Shown piece by piece: positions 1 through 7,668 of a DNA stretch of 64,000 nt (positions are counted from its first letter, which is position 1; the number at the start of each line of letters is the position of its first letter). Position numbers and translations under genes: made by a program. The stretch comes from Anaerolineales bacterium. GTDB taxonomy: Bacteria; Chloroflexota; Anaerolineae; JAAEKA01. The notes below the pieces were generated by a model. That model saw only the letters and a program-made list of their open reading frames with translations, did no database searches and had not been told where the DNA came from. Location of the stretch: contig JACKBI010000015.1 of NCBI GenBank assembly GCA_020634615.1, positions 1 to 64,000 of the forward strand. Reading direction: 5' to 3'.

Positions 1-1595
1 TCCGCCGACGGTGAAAAAACCTTATAGTCGCCGCTGCTGACGCCATCATAAGCCACAACCCAGTTGTTCCAGTAGTTGGTCAACATTGCTGTGATGGGCT
101 GGTCCGACGTGACTATCACCGCTCCGGTCCAGTAGCCGTTGCTGTTAAAGAAGCTGGAGTACGTCCAAACCGGGATCTTTGGGCCGCTGGTGTTGAGATC
201 GTAGAACGCTTGTCCAAACACGGGAATACTGTCTTGGATCGAGAAATCCTGCGTGCCGTTGCGATTGATGTAGGTCATGGTGATATTGGCCGGGCTGCCA
301 CTGGTATTCTGCACAGTGAAGATCGAGTGTTGGCCGCTGGCCGGCGCGTAGACGGCGAAGGGCAGGTACATCGTGGTGCTGCCAGCAGCCGCGCCGGTGT
401 AGGCTGTGGCAGCCGATCCGTCCGAAAAGGCAGAACCGGAATAGACGGTTTGTACGACGGCGGCCGCGTCTTCGCTGGCAAAGGCCTGCGCCGACCGGCT
501 GCAATAGTAACAGGTCGGGTTCTGGATGGTCTGAGAGCCGTGCGGAGGGATCCACGACGTTCTTTGGTCGTTCCAGTTGCCGTCCTGTCTCAGAAAATTG
601 GAGTTGACTTGTGAGGTCCGGGAACTGTTGTTGCGGGCAATGATCGAGCTATTCCAGCCCCAGTCGTTCAACTCGACTGACGGTAGATAGATCGGTGACA
701 ATCCAATGAACGTCGTCTTGCCAGCCACGAAGGTGTAGTTGCCCAAGTCACGATATAAGGTGCCACTTGGATATTTGGCCTGGAGATGGTAGGTGCCTGG
801 CTGCACGTCGGTGGTGGCGAAGTTCTCTACTATGAGATCGTCGGGATTGGCCCAGGTGTAAGCGTAGGTCAGGGACGATCCATACGTTCCAGAGGTGGCA
901 CTGGCCGGTTTTTGCATCCCTTCAATTCGTAGTCCGCCCACTGGATTTCCGTTGGCGTCCGCCACCTTGCCGACGGCGCTTGCTGTCGTGGTTCCACTGT
1001 AGTTGAACGGCGCAAGCCATAGCTCAGGATTGCGCGAGGTATTCTGGGACCAGCCCCAGTCTTCCGGGTTCGTGCGGTTAGGATCTGTGGAGAGATTAAG
1101 TTGTAGGTGAAGGTGTGGACCGGTAGTATTGCCAGTGGTATCTACTTCAGCAATTTTGACTCCCGCAGAAATCGGGTCTCCAACATTCGGAACGACACTG
1201 AATTGGCTTAGATGGGCGTAAACAGAGTAAACATAAGCGATCTGACCAGCGCTTCGATCATACTGGCGTTGAGTATGCCGAATCATGACGTAATTACCAA
1301 AATTCTGCGCGAAAGTACCATTTGCGATATTTTCTCTCAACCCTACCACAGTGCCATCCGAGACAGCATATACGGCTGTGCCAGTACTGTAAGGGAAGTC
1401 AACCCCCCGATGTTGATTATTTCCATCTTGTTCGCCGTAAAGATAGAACTGGTTGATAATGCCCCCATTGTTAGTGATAGGTCTGCGAATGCTGTAGGCG
1501 GCGTATGTCACAGATACGATGCAAAGTATGATGACAAGCGCCAGCACCATTGACCCAGTTCTTCGGTCATGCAAAGCAGAATACCGGTTATGCAT
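1..1595 (-). CDS. Exported M23 (LytM-type) peptidase, 3' end beyond window
   Basis: The reading frame stays open from an ATG at 1595 to the left edge (531 codons), so the C-terminus is missing. A good ribosome site (GGAGG, 1601-1605) precedes the ATG. Residues about 13-30 form one hydrophobic segment (signal anchor). The Zn-peptidase domain follows, with the family's metal ligands visible: QHRGVDFP (H and D of HxxxD), YAHLS and GPHLHLQL (HxH). After it come a carboxypeptidase-regulatory-like segment (GKVADANGNPVGGLRIEG) and Ser/Thr-rich beta-type sequence containing MYLPFAVY, common in Chloroflexota surface proteins. M23 enzymes cleave peptidoglycan cross-bridges or other Gly-rich peptides; a role in wall turnover is inferred. 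Family assignment is firm, substrate unknown. Confidence 0.88.
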   Translation of the reverse strand, partial: MHNRYSALHDRRTGSMVLALVIILCIVSVTYAAYSIRRPITNNGGIINQFYLYGEQDGNNQHRGVDFPYSTGTAVYAVSDGTVVGLRENIANGTFAQNFGNYVMIRHTQRQYDRSAGQIAYVYSVYAHLSQFSVVPNVGDPISAGVKIAEVDTTGNTTGPHLHLQLNLSTDPNRTNPEDWGWSQNTSRNPELWLAPFNYSGTTTASAVGKVADANGNPVGGLRIEGMQKPASATSGTYGSSLTYAYTWANPDDLIVENFATTDVQPGTYHLQAKYPSGTLYRDLGNYTFVAGKTTFIGLSPIYLPSVELNDWGWNSSIIARNNSSRTSQVNSNFLRQDGNWNDQRTSWIPPHGSQTIQNPTCYYCSRSAQAFASEDAAAVVQTVYSGSAFSDGSAATAYTGAAAGSTTMYLPFAVYAPASGQHSIFTVQNTSGSPANITMTYINRNGTQDFSIQDSIPVFGQAFYDLNTSGPKIPVWTYSSFFNSNGYWTGAVIVTSDQPITAMLTNYWNNWVVAYDGVSSGDYKVFSPSA

Positions 1596-1664
1596 TACAA
1601 CCTCCCTGGCAATTGGTCAAATCGCGCGGGCCATCAGGACTCCCGCGGCTGTGCAATCTTGGTG

Positions 1665-3038
1665 TTAGGGATGCCTCGTTATAACGTAGCTATCGCGTTG
1701 TTGTGTTACCTTTCGCTGCGATCCATCGACCAGATTTATCTCCCAAATGCCATTGTCCTGTTTCAGGAATAGAATACGGATGTCATCTGGTAGTAGGGAA
1801 GGATCCAGATCAACATCAGCGTCGCTCGTTAATCTGCTAATCCTGTTGCCACTACTGTCTATCATCCAGATATCGTAAGGATTTGTCCCACCCTCCAAAA
1901 GGTTCGCGCCGGAAAAGATAATCGTGTCACCTTCAGAGAGCCAGATTGGCTGTCCGCCATATACGCCTATGTTAGATGTCAGCTGTCGTTGATCTCCATT
2001 CCCAACCTCGACGATCCAGAGATTCTCAGGCGTTTCAGGGGTGATATGTTCACCCACGCTGGAAAGGAAGAGTATTCGGTCTCCAGTGGGCGACCATGCT
2101 AAGTTTGAGGCATTCATCTCCATAGCAACGATCTCAACCGCTTCCCCGCCACCTACCGCGTTTACCAACCAGACGCCTCCCGAATTGGCAAAGCCACTCC
2201 AGTCCTTGACTACGGCGATCCTCCGTCCATCAGGTGACCATGTGAACCAATCTGCTTGGTACTCGGTTTCAGGATAGCCAACCGAGAATGCTTCGTAGCC
2301 ATGACCCGTTGCGACGTCCACAATCCACATACCCTGGGTGAAGGTGCTGCGATATGCAATTCGGGAGCCATCGGGTGACCAGACAGGCTTCACACCGTCT
2401 TCAGCAAGTAGTTGCACCTCGCCTGTTGTCAGGTCGAGGAGATAGATGTCGAACTCAGGCTGTTCCCCTCTAGATAGCGCATCGTGATTTTCGACATTGC
2501 TCACCACCAGCGCCAATTGGCTGCCGTTCGGTGCAGGACTGGCCCACGTTCCCACCAGGAAGCTGCGATCTACCAGAAAGCGCGACATTTGAGTGGGGAT
2601 GTCTATTACAACCCGATCGTTGCGGCCGTCGCTATCTACAGCCCGCACCACGCTGCCTTCTCGATACACGATGGTATATGGCTCCGGCTCTCGGGGCGGC
2701 AACGGGATGATGGGTGGCGCGGCGGTGGGGATCCGTGTTACCACCGGTGTCGGCCGTGGCGTAAGCACGGGGGGGATGGTGGGCGTCGGCGGTTCAGGCG
2801 TCACCGTCGGCGGTGGGGGAAAGGTGTTGGTCGGCCCTGGCGTTCTGATGGGCGATTGGAATTGCCCCGGGGTGGACGTTGGCGTTGCCGCAGGCGCCTG
2901 GAGCTGCGCGACCTCAGCCGTCGGCTCGAGCGTGGCCTCGGGGATCAACTCGGGCCCGCAACCGGCCAGCGCCACAGCCATGCCGCCCAGAAACAACAGG
3001 ACTAACAACCACCTGCGCTTGTTGTGCGATCTATTCAT
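1665..3038 (-). CDS. Lipoprotein with PD40/TolB-like beta-propeller
   Basis: The protein has 457 residues. The N-terminus is a lipoprotein signal peptide (basic RSHNKRR, hydrophobic run, lipobox ALAGC). A Pro/Thr-rich linker of about 90 residues follows, then repeated TolB/PD40 blades recognisable by 'WSPDGSRIAY', 'WSPDGRRIAV' and 'WSPTGDRILF'. Such propellers are usually protein- or ligand-binding scaffolds outside the membrane; the partner is unknown. The ATG at 3038 was chosen over an upstream GTG (3044) because the AGGAG motif is then 9 bases away instead of 3. It lies 69 bases downstream of the M23 gene start on the same strand and may be expressed independently. A second TolB-like protein lies at 49908. 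Confidence 0.85.
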   Translation of the reverse strand: MNRSHNKRRWLLVLLFLGGMAVALAGCGPELIPEATLEPTAEVAQLQAPAATPTSTPGQFQSPIRTPGPTNTFPPPPTVTPEPPTPTIPPVLTPRPTPVVTRIPTAAPPIIPLPPREPEPYTIVYREGSVVRAVDSDGRNDRVVIDIPTQMSRFLVDRSFLVGTWASPAPNGSQLALVVSNVENHDALSRGEQPEFDIYLLDLTTGEVQLLAEDGVKPVWSPDGSRIAYRSTFTQGMWIVDVATGHGYEAFSVGYPETEYQADWFTWSPDGRRIAVVKDWSGFANSGGVWLVNAVGGGEAVEIVAMEMNASNLAWSPTGDRILFLSSVGEHITPETPENLWIVEVGNGDQRQLTSNIGVYGGQPIWLSEGDTIIFSGANLLEGGTNPYDIWMIDSSGNRISRLTSDADVDLDPSLLPDDIRILFLKQDNGIWEINLVDGSQRKVTQQRDSYVITRHP

Positions 3039-3393
3039 GGCCACAGTCTCCTCACACAGAAAAGCGCCCTGTCCCAGGCAGATTCATGCCTCGGTCACGG
3101 CGCTCGCTCATTCGTTTTGTCTCGCTCCCCCTCAATCGTGGGGGGGGGGGGTAAATTGTCTCGCCACCAGACCAACCTCCTGCCCTACCGGCTTGCGATA
3201 AGAGCGGCTGACCCGCTTTCTTCCCGACCGTTCCATTATAGCAGAAAAGGAGGCGGTCGTCAATGGCTGGATCCGCTGCGCTTATTGCTACCCGTCGTAA
3301 GCTACGGTATAATGGCTGGCCGGGAGCAGGGAGGACGCGGCTCGTCCCAAACCCATGTTACCTGCCACTTGCAACCTGATACCTATCACTCCC
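3039..3393. other. Intergenic region between divergent genes, with G12 run
   Basis: This 355-base gap separates the lipoprotein gene (minus) from tatD (plus). It holds an uninterrupted run of 12 G (3140-3151) and the tatD promoter (3285-3313). No gene is supported; the reading frames here are short and mutually overlapping. Confidence 0.6.
3285..3313 (+). promoter_or_regulatory. Sigma-70-type promoter for tatD
   Basis: A TTGCTA -35 (3285-3290) and perfect TATAAT -10 (3308-3313) are separated by 17 bases, about 80 bases before the tatD start. Confidence 0.65.
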
Positions 3394-4191
3394 ATGCTCA
3401 TCGACACCCACTGCCATCTCGACTTTCACCAGTTCGACGACGACCGCGAGGAAGTTCTGGCGCGAGCGGCCGATGCCGGCGTGACGGTGATCGTCAACCC
3501 GGCTACGGATGTCCCCGGCAGCCGGCGCGCCATTGCGCTGGCCGAGCGCTACGACGGCGTCTACGCGCAGGTGGGCGTTCATCCCAACGACGCCGGCGAC
3601 TTCGATGCTGCGACGCTGGCCGAGCTGCGGGCGCTGGCCGTCCATCCCAAGGTCGTCGCCATCGGCGAGATCGGACTGGACTATTACTGGGATACCACAA
3701 CGCCTGATCAGCAGCAGGCGGCTTTTGAGGCGCAACTGGACCTGGCCGCCGAGCTGGACCTGCCGGTGGTCATCCACTGCCGCGACGCCCATGACGCCGT
3801 TCGTGAAACAATGCGCCGATGGGTGCCCGGCGCACAGAAGCGGCGGGGGAAAGATGCTATCCTTGGCGTGTACCATTCCTTTTCCGGCGATCTGGAGATG
3901 GCCGCAGAGGCCTTCGGCTGGCAGATCGTGTTGTCGCTCGGCGGACCGGTGACCTTTCGCAACGCGCGCGACCTGCACGTGCTGGTCAGCCAGTTGCGGC
4001 TGGACCGCATCATGCTGGAGACCGACGCGCCTTACCTGACGCCTCACCCGCATCGCGGCAAGCGCAACGAACCGACCTATATCCCGCTCATTGCCAAGAG
4101 CATCGCCGAGCTTCAAAGCGTAAGCGTTGCTGAGGTCGCCGAAGCATCCAGTACGCTGGCAAAGCAGACTTTCCGAAAAATGTCATTGTAG
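3394..4191 (+). CDS. tatD: TatD family metal-dependent hydrolase (DNase)
   Basis: The protein has 265 residues, the normal TatD length. All hallmark motifs are present: DTHCHLD near the N-terminus (HxH metal ligands), GEIGLDYYW, VIHCRDAH, YHSFSGD and ETDAPYLTPHPHRGKRNEP. TatD enzymes are TIM-barrel metal-dependent nucleases acting on DNA 3' ends, implicated in DNA repair and turnover. The ATG before LIDTHCHL was chosen because the family begins with this strand; an in-frame start at 3355 would add 13 unconserved residues. It is followed after 176 bases by the polyprenyl synthase gene; that gap carries an inverted-repeat element. Confidence 0.93.
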   Translation: MLIDTHCHLDFHQFDDDREEVLARAADAGVTVIVNPATDVPGSRRAIALAERYDGVYAQVGVHPNDAGDFDAATLAELRALAVHPKVVAIGEIGLDYYWDTTTPDQQQAAFEAQLDLAAELDLPVVIHCRDAHDAVRETMRRWVPGAQKRRGKDAILGVYHSFSGDLEMAAEAFGWQIVLSLGGPVTFRNARDLHVLVSQLRLDRIMLETDAPYLTPHPHRGKRNEPTYIPLIAKSIAELQSVSVAEVAEASSTLAKQTFRKMSL

Positions 4192-4226
4192 TCGAGTCGT
4201 GGTACACTGCTCGCCAACGAATGAAT

Positions 4227-4312
4227 AGACTTCGAAGTTCGCGCAACTCACAGAATTGCGCAATTTCCAGACAATAACCAGGTTCGCCCGGAGCCGGCGA
4301 CTTCCGAAGTCC
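4227..4312. repeat. Copy 1 of an ~85-bp dispersed inverted-repeat element
   Basis: The left arm AGACTTCGAAGTTCG (4227-4241) and right arm CGACTTCCGAAGTC (4298-4311) are imperfect inverted repeats around a 56-base centre that contains its own small hairpin (GCGCAA...TTGCGC). The same arm sequence recurs at 20329-20370 and 56969-57053, always between genes. The size and inverted arms suggest a MITE- or REP-like element. Confidence 0.6.
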
Positions 4313-4367
4313 TGGCTTTGGCAGAAGCAAACGCAAAACAAAAGATCCGATTTGCAGGAGAAAATCG

Positions 4368-5339
4368 TTGAGCAGCCATCCTCCCTTGCTAGACCTCGTA
4401 GCCGACGACCTGATACTGGTCGAGGCAAAAATGCAGGCCACCAACGAGGTGTTCCAGCCTCTCGCCGAAGCGATCAACCTGTTGCTGCACAGCGGCGGCA
4501 AGCGCATTCGTCCATCCCTGGCGCTGCTGGCCGGCCGGCTGTACGCGGCTGCTGAAAGGGATCGGGTTGTATCGCTGGCGGCGGCCGTAGAAATGCTGCA
4601 CTCGGCCACACTCGTTCATGACGATGTCATCGACGGGGCGTTGTTGCGCCGTGGCAAGGCAACACTCAACGCGGCATGGAGCCCGGGAGCGACGATTCTG
4701 GCAGGCGACTACATCTTCGCACGCGCCGCGTCTTTCGCAGCTGAAACCGACAACGTGCGCGTCATGCGGATCTTTTCAGAGACACTGATGACGATCTGCG
4801 ACGGCGAGCTACGCCAACTTTACGCCATGGGCAACTGGCACCAGCCACGAGACGCCTATTATGAGCGCATCTACGGCAAGACCGCGGCCCTGTTTGCCTC
4901 CGCAACCGAGTCGGCCGCCGTGCTGGGCAACGCGCCGGAAGCGGAAATCGCTGCCCTGCGCGACTACGGCTACAAAGTCGGGATGGCATTCCAGATCATG
5001 GATGACATCCTGGACTTCGTCGGCGACGCCTCGACCGTCGGCAAGCCGGTGGGCAATGACCTGCGCCAGGGTACCGTAACGCTACCCGTGTTTCACTACA
5101 TGCAGGACAACCCGGAAGCGCTGGCTGTGATGGAGGCAACCAGCAACGGTCATGCCGGCGCGGACCCGCTGGGCGAGCTGATCGCTGACATCCGCCGTTC
5201 CCCCGCCATTGAGGCGACCCGTCAGGAGGCCGTCCAGTTCATCGCTGACGCCAAGGCGCTGCTGGCTGGCTGGCCGGACAGCATCTACCGCCAGGCGCTG
5301 GAGCAGGTGGCCGACTATGTGGTGGCGCGCACGTTTTGA
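4368..5339 (+). CDS. Polyprenyl diphosphate synthase
   Basis: The protein has 323 residues. It is a trans-isoprenyl diphosphate synthase with the first Asp-rich motif DDVID (in VHDDVIDGALLRRG) and second motif DDILD (in QIMDDILDFVGD), plus the GGKRIRP substrate loop. It condenses isopentenyl diphosphate with an allylic diphosphate to make a long-chain prenyl diphosphate for quinone side chains or a glycan carrier lipid; product length cannot be read here. The start is TTG, supported by AGGAG 8 bases upstream. The stop overlaps the ATG of the following glycosyltransferase (TGATG), so the two are probably translated together, which fits a role in lipid-carrier supply. Confidence 0.92.
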   Translation: MSSHPPLLDLVADDLILVEAKMQATNEVFQPLAEAINLLLHSGGKRIRPSLALLAGRLYAAAERDRVVSLAAAVEMLHSATLVHDDVIDGALLRRGKATLNAAWSPGATILAGDYIFARAASFAAETDNVRVMRIFSETLMTICDGELRQLYAMGNWHQPRDAYYERIYGKTAALFASATESAAVLGNAPEAEIAALRDYGYKVGMAFQIMDDILDFVGDASTVGKPVGNDLRQGTVTLPVFHYMQDNPEALAVMEATSNGHAGADPLGELIADIRRSPAIEATRQEAVQFIADAKALLAGWPDSIYRQALEQVADYVVARTF

Positions 5340-6415
5340 TGGCTGAACCGCATTCCCTCGGCGATCAGGGGGACGCTGCGGCCGGTCTCCGACCGAGCCG
5401 CCTCCGGGTAGCTGAGTCTGACCCTGCTGCACCCGACGTTTCAGTCGTCATCGTCAACTGGAACGTGCGTGACCTGTTGCGTCGCTGTCTGGCATCCATT
5501 GCCGGCAGCGACGATTTGTTTTTGGCTGGCGTCTCGCAGCCGGCAAGCCGCTGGACCGCTGAGGTTATCGTGGTGGACAACGCATCGACCGACGGCAGCA
5601 GGGCGATGTTGGCCGGCGAGTTTCCCTGGGTGCGGTTGATCGCGAACGCTGACAACGCCGGTTTCACCCGCGCCAACAACCAGGGGCTGGCCATCAGCCG
5701 CGGCCGCTTCGTGCTCTTTCTCAATCCGGACACCGAGCTGGCCGCGGACGCTGTCACGACCATGCTGGATTTTGCCGCGGCGCATCCGGCCGTTGGCATC
5801 GTCGGTCCGCAGTTGCGCTACGGCGATGGCAGTCCACAATCGTCGCGGCGACGCTTCCCCACGCTGGCAACCTTTTTCATGGAGAGTACGGTAGTTCAGC
5901 AATGGTGGCCGCGCAACCGGGTGCTGTCACGCTACTACATGCTGGATCGAGCCGACAACGCGGTCAGCCGGGTCGATTGGGTGGTGGGTGCGTGCATGCT
6001 GGTGCGTCGTGAGGTGCTGGACCAGATCGGCGGGTTCGACGAGGGGTTCTTCATGTACTCTGAAGAGCTGGACCTGTGCCGGCGGGCGGTATCCGCCGGA
6101 TGGCAGGTGGCATATTATCCTCCTGCGCTGGTGACGCACTACGAAGGCAAGTCCAGCGAGCAGGTGGTAGCAGCCCGCCACATCCGCTTCTACACCTCGC
6201 GGGTACGCTATGTGCGCAAGTATCACGGCGCGGCCGCAGCAGCGCTGGTGCGCGGCTTCCTGCTGCTGACCTTTGTTTACCAGTGGGTTGTGGAGGCTGC
6301 CAAATGGCTGGCCGGGCTGGTCATCCCGACTCAGCGCGGCCAGCGGTCGATGCGTCGCGAGCGGATGGCGGCGTATCGCGCCGTGCTGCGTTCCCGTTTG
6401 CGGAGCCACCGTTGA
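5339..6415 (+). CDS. Family 2 glycosyltransferase (rhamnosyltransferase-like)
   Basis: The protein has 358 residues and starts at the ATG embedded in the previous stop codon. It is a GT-A fold family 2 enzyme: VSVVIVNWN at the N-terminus, VDNASTDGS nucleotide-binding loop, NAGFTRANN, FLNPDTEL (DxD-type metal site), and GFDEGFFMYSEELDLCRR acceptor/base region. A hydrophobic stretch near the C-terminus (about residues 295-325) suggests membrane association. Such proteins transfer a nucleotide-activated sugar to a growing surface polysaccharide. The acceptor and sugar are unknown; context with GT4 and large membrane transferases supports surface-glycan synthesis. Confidence 0.9.
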   Translation: MAEPHSLGDQGDAAAGLRPSRLRVAESDPAAPDVSVVIVNWNVRDLLRRCLASIAGSDDLFLAGVSQPASRWTAEVIVVDNASTDGSRAMLAGEFPWVRLIANADNAGFTRANNQGLAISRGRFVLFLNPDTELAADAVTTMLDFAAAHPAVGIVGPQLRYGDGSPQSSRRRFPTLATFFMESTVVQQWWPRNRVLSRYYMLDRADNAVSRVDWVVGACMLVRREVLDQIGGFDEGFFMYSEELDLCRRAVSAGWQVAYYPPALVTHYEGKSSEQVVAARHIRFYTSRVRYVRKYHGAAAAALVRGFLLLTFVYQWVVEAAKWLAGLVIPTQRGQRSMRRERMAAYRAVLRSRLRSHR

Positions 6416-6421
6416 AGACTG

Positions 6422-6449
6422 CTCGTACTCGTCCGAATTCGAGTACGAG
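6422..6449. repeat. Perfect 9-bp inverted repeat after the GT2 gene
   Basis: CTCGTACTC (6422-6430) and GAGTACGAG (6441-6449) flank a 10-base loop just after the stop codon. There is no U-run, so if it ends transcription it does so only as a stalled hairpin. Confidence 0.45.
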
Positions 6450-6468
6450 GAGAAACAGGAGCGTCAGT

Positions 6469-6497
6469 TTGGACAGCGTATCGTCTTGAGGTAGACT
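6469..6497 (+). promoter_or_regulatory. Promoter for the GT4 gene, probably giving a leaderless mRNA
   Basis: TTGGAC (6469-6474), 17-base spacer, TAGACT (6492-6497). The ATG at 6505 is only 8 bases past the -10, so the transcript would start at or next to the start codon. No ribosome-binding motif precedes that ATG. Confidence 0.55.
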
Positions 6498-6504
6498 GCG
6501 GCCC

Positions 6505-7668
6505 ATGCACGTGCTATTTATCACCGGCGAATATCCACCGATGCAAGGGGGAGTAGGTGACTATACCTGGAAGCTGGCTTCGACGCTGGCCGAGATGGGC
6601 GTCGATGTCCATGTTCTCACCGCGGAAGAGGCGGGACCTGCGCACCTGCTGCCCGCGGGTGTCGAGAACGTCTACCCGGTGGTGGGACGTTGGGGGTGGG
6701 GATTAGCGCGTCAGGTCAACATCGTGGTCGCCAACGCATCTGCCGACATCGTTCATATCCAGTACCAGGCAGCTGCATTCGATCTCCACCCGGCGATCAA
6801 CCTGCTGCCACGCTTCTTGCGCGACAGTCCTGCCAGGGTGGCCGTTACCTTCCACGATCTGCGCACACCCTATGTCTTCCCGAAGGCTGGCCCGCTGCGT
6901 TGGCGCGCCAATCTGGAGCTGGCCAGACATAGCGACGCGGTAATCGTCACCAACGCCGAAGACTATCTGCGCCTCAGCGCCACGCCGGAGCTGGAATCAC
7001 GGCTGCACGAGATTCCCATCGGCGCCAACGTGTTGCCCGACCTGCCTGCCAGCTATGACCGGACGGCGCAGCGCGCTCGCTACGGCGTCGGTTCTGATGA
7101 CCTGTTGCTCTGTTACTTCGGCTTCCTCAACGAGAGCAAAGGTGGCGAGGAGCTGATGGACACAGTTGCCGCCCTGGTCGCCGACGGCGTGCCTGCGTAC
7201 CTGCTGATGATTGGCGGCCATGTAGGCGCCAGCGACCCCACCAACGCAGCCTATCTGGACCACGTGAGGCGGCGGGTCGCCGATTTGGGATTGCGGCATC
7301 GCGTACACTGGACCGGTTTCGTTGGGGCAGATGAGGTATCAGCAGCCTTCGCCGCGGCAGACATCGCGGTGCTGCCCTACCGGGATGGCGCCAGCTTCCG
7401 CCGCGGCAGTCTGATGGCAGCACTGGCCCACGGGATGCCGATTGTCAGCACGACGCCGGCCGTTGCCATTCCGCAACTGCGCCACGGAGACAACATATGG
7501 CTGGCACAGGTAGGCTCTTCCGAATCACTGACGGCGGGGGTCATCAGCCTTTTCAGAGACGCGGCATTGCGCCAACGTCTTGCCGACGGTGCGTGCCGCC
7601 TGGCAAGCACTTTTGCCTGGGATAGCATCGCCGCCCGTCACATTGAGATGTATCGTGGGCTTAGCTGA
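6505..7668 (+). CDS. Family 4 glycosyltransferase
   Basis: The protein has 387 residues with GT-B architecture. The N-terminal half has ITGEYPPMQGGVGDY, the glycine-rich acceptor-side loop of GT4 enzymes, and HIQYQ. The C-terminal half has the nucleotide-sugar domain with LLCYFGFLNESKGGEEL, GFVGADEVSAAF, and ADIAVLPYRDGASFRRGSLMAALAHGMPIVST, corresponding to the family's E/D-x7-E region. It retains configuration and probably adds a hexose to a surface glycan. The next gene overlaps its end (GTG at 7655). Confidence 0.9.
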   Translation: MHVLFITGEYPPMQGGVGDYTWKLASTLAEMGVDVHVLTAEEAGPAHLLPAGVENVYPVVGRWGWGLARQVNIVVANASADIVHIQYQAAAFDLHPAINLLPRFLRDSPARVAVTFHDLRTPYVFPKAGPLRWRANLELARHSDAVIVTNAEDYLRLSATPELESRLHEIPIGANVLPDLPASYDRTAQRARYGVGSDDLLLCYFGFLNESKGGEELMDTVAALVADGVPAYLLMIGGHVGASDPTNAAYLDHVRRRVADLGLRHRVHWTGFVGADEVSAAFAAADIAVLPYRDGASFRRGSLMAALAHGMPIVSTTPAVAIPQLRHGDNIWLAQVGSSESLTAGVISLFRDAALRQRLADGACRLASTFAWDSIAARHIEMYRGLS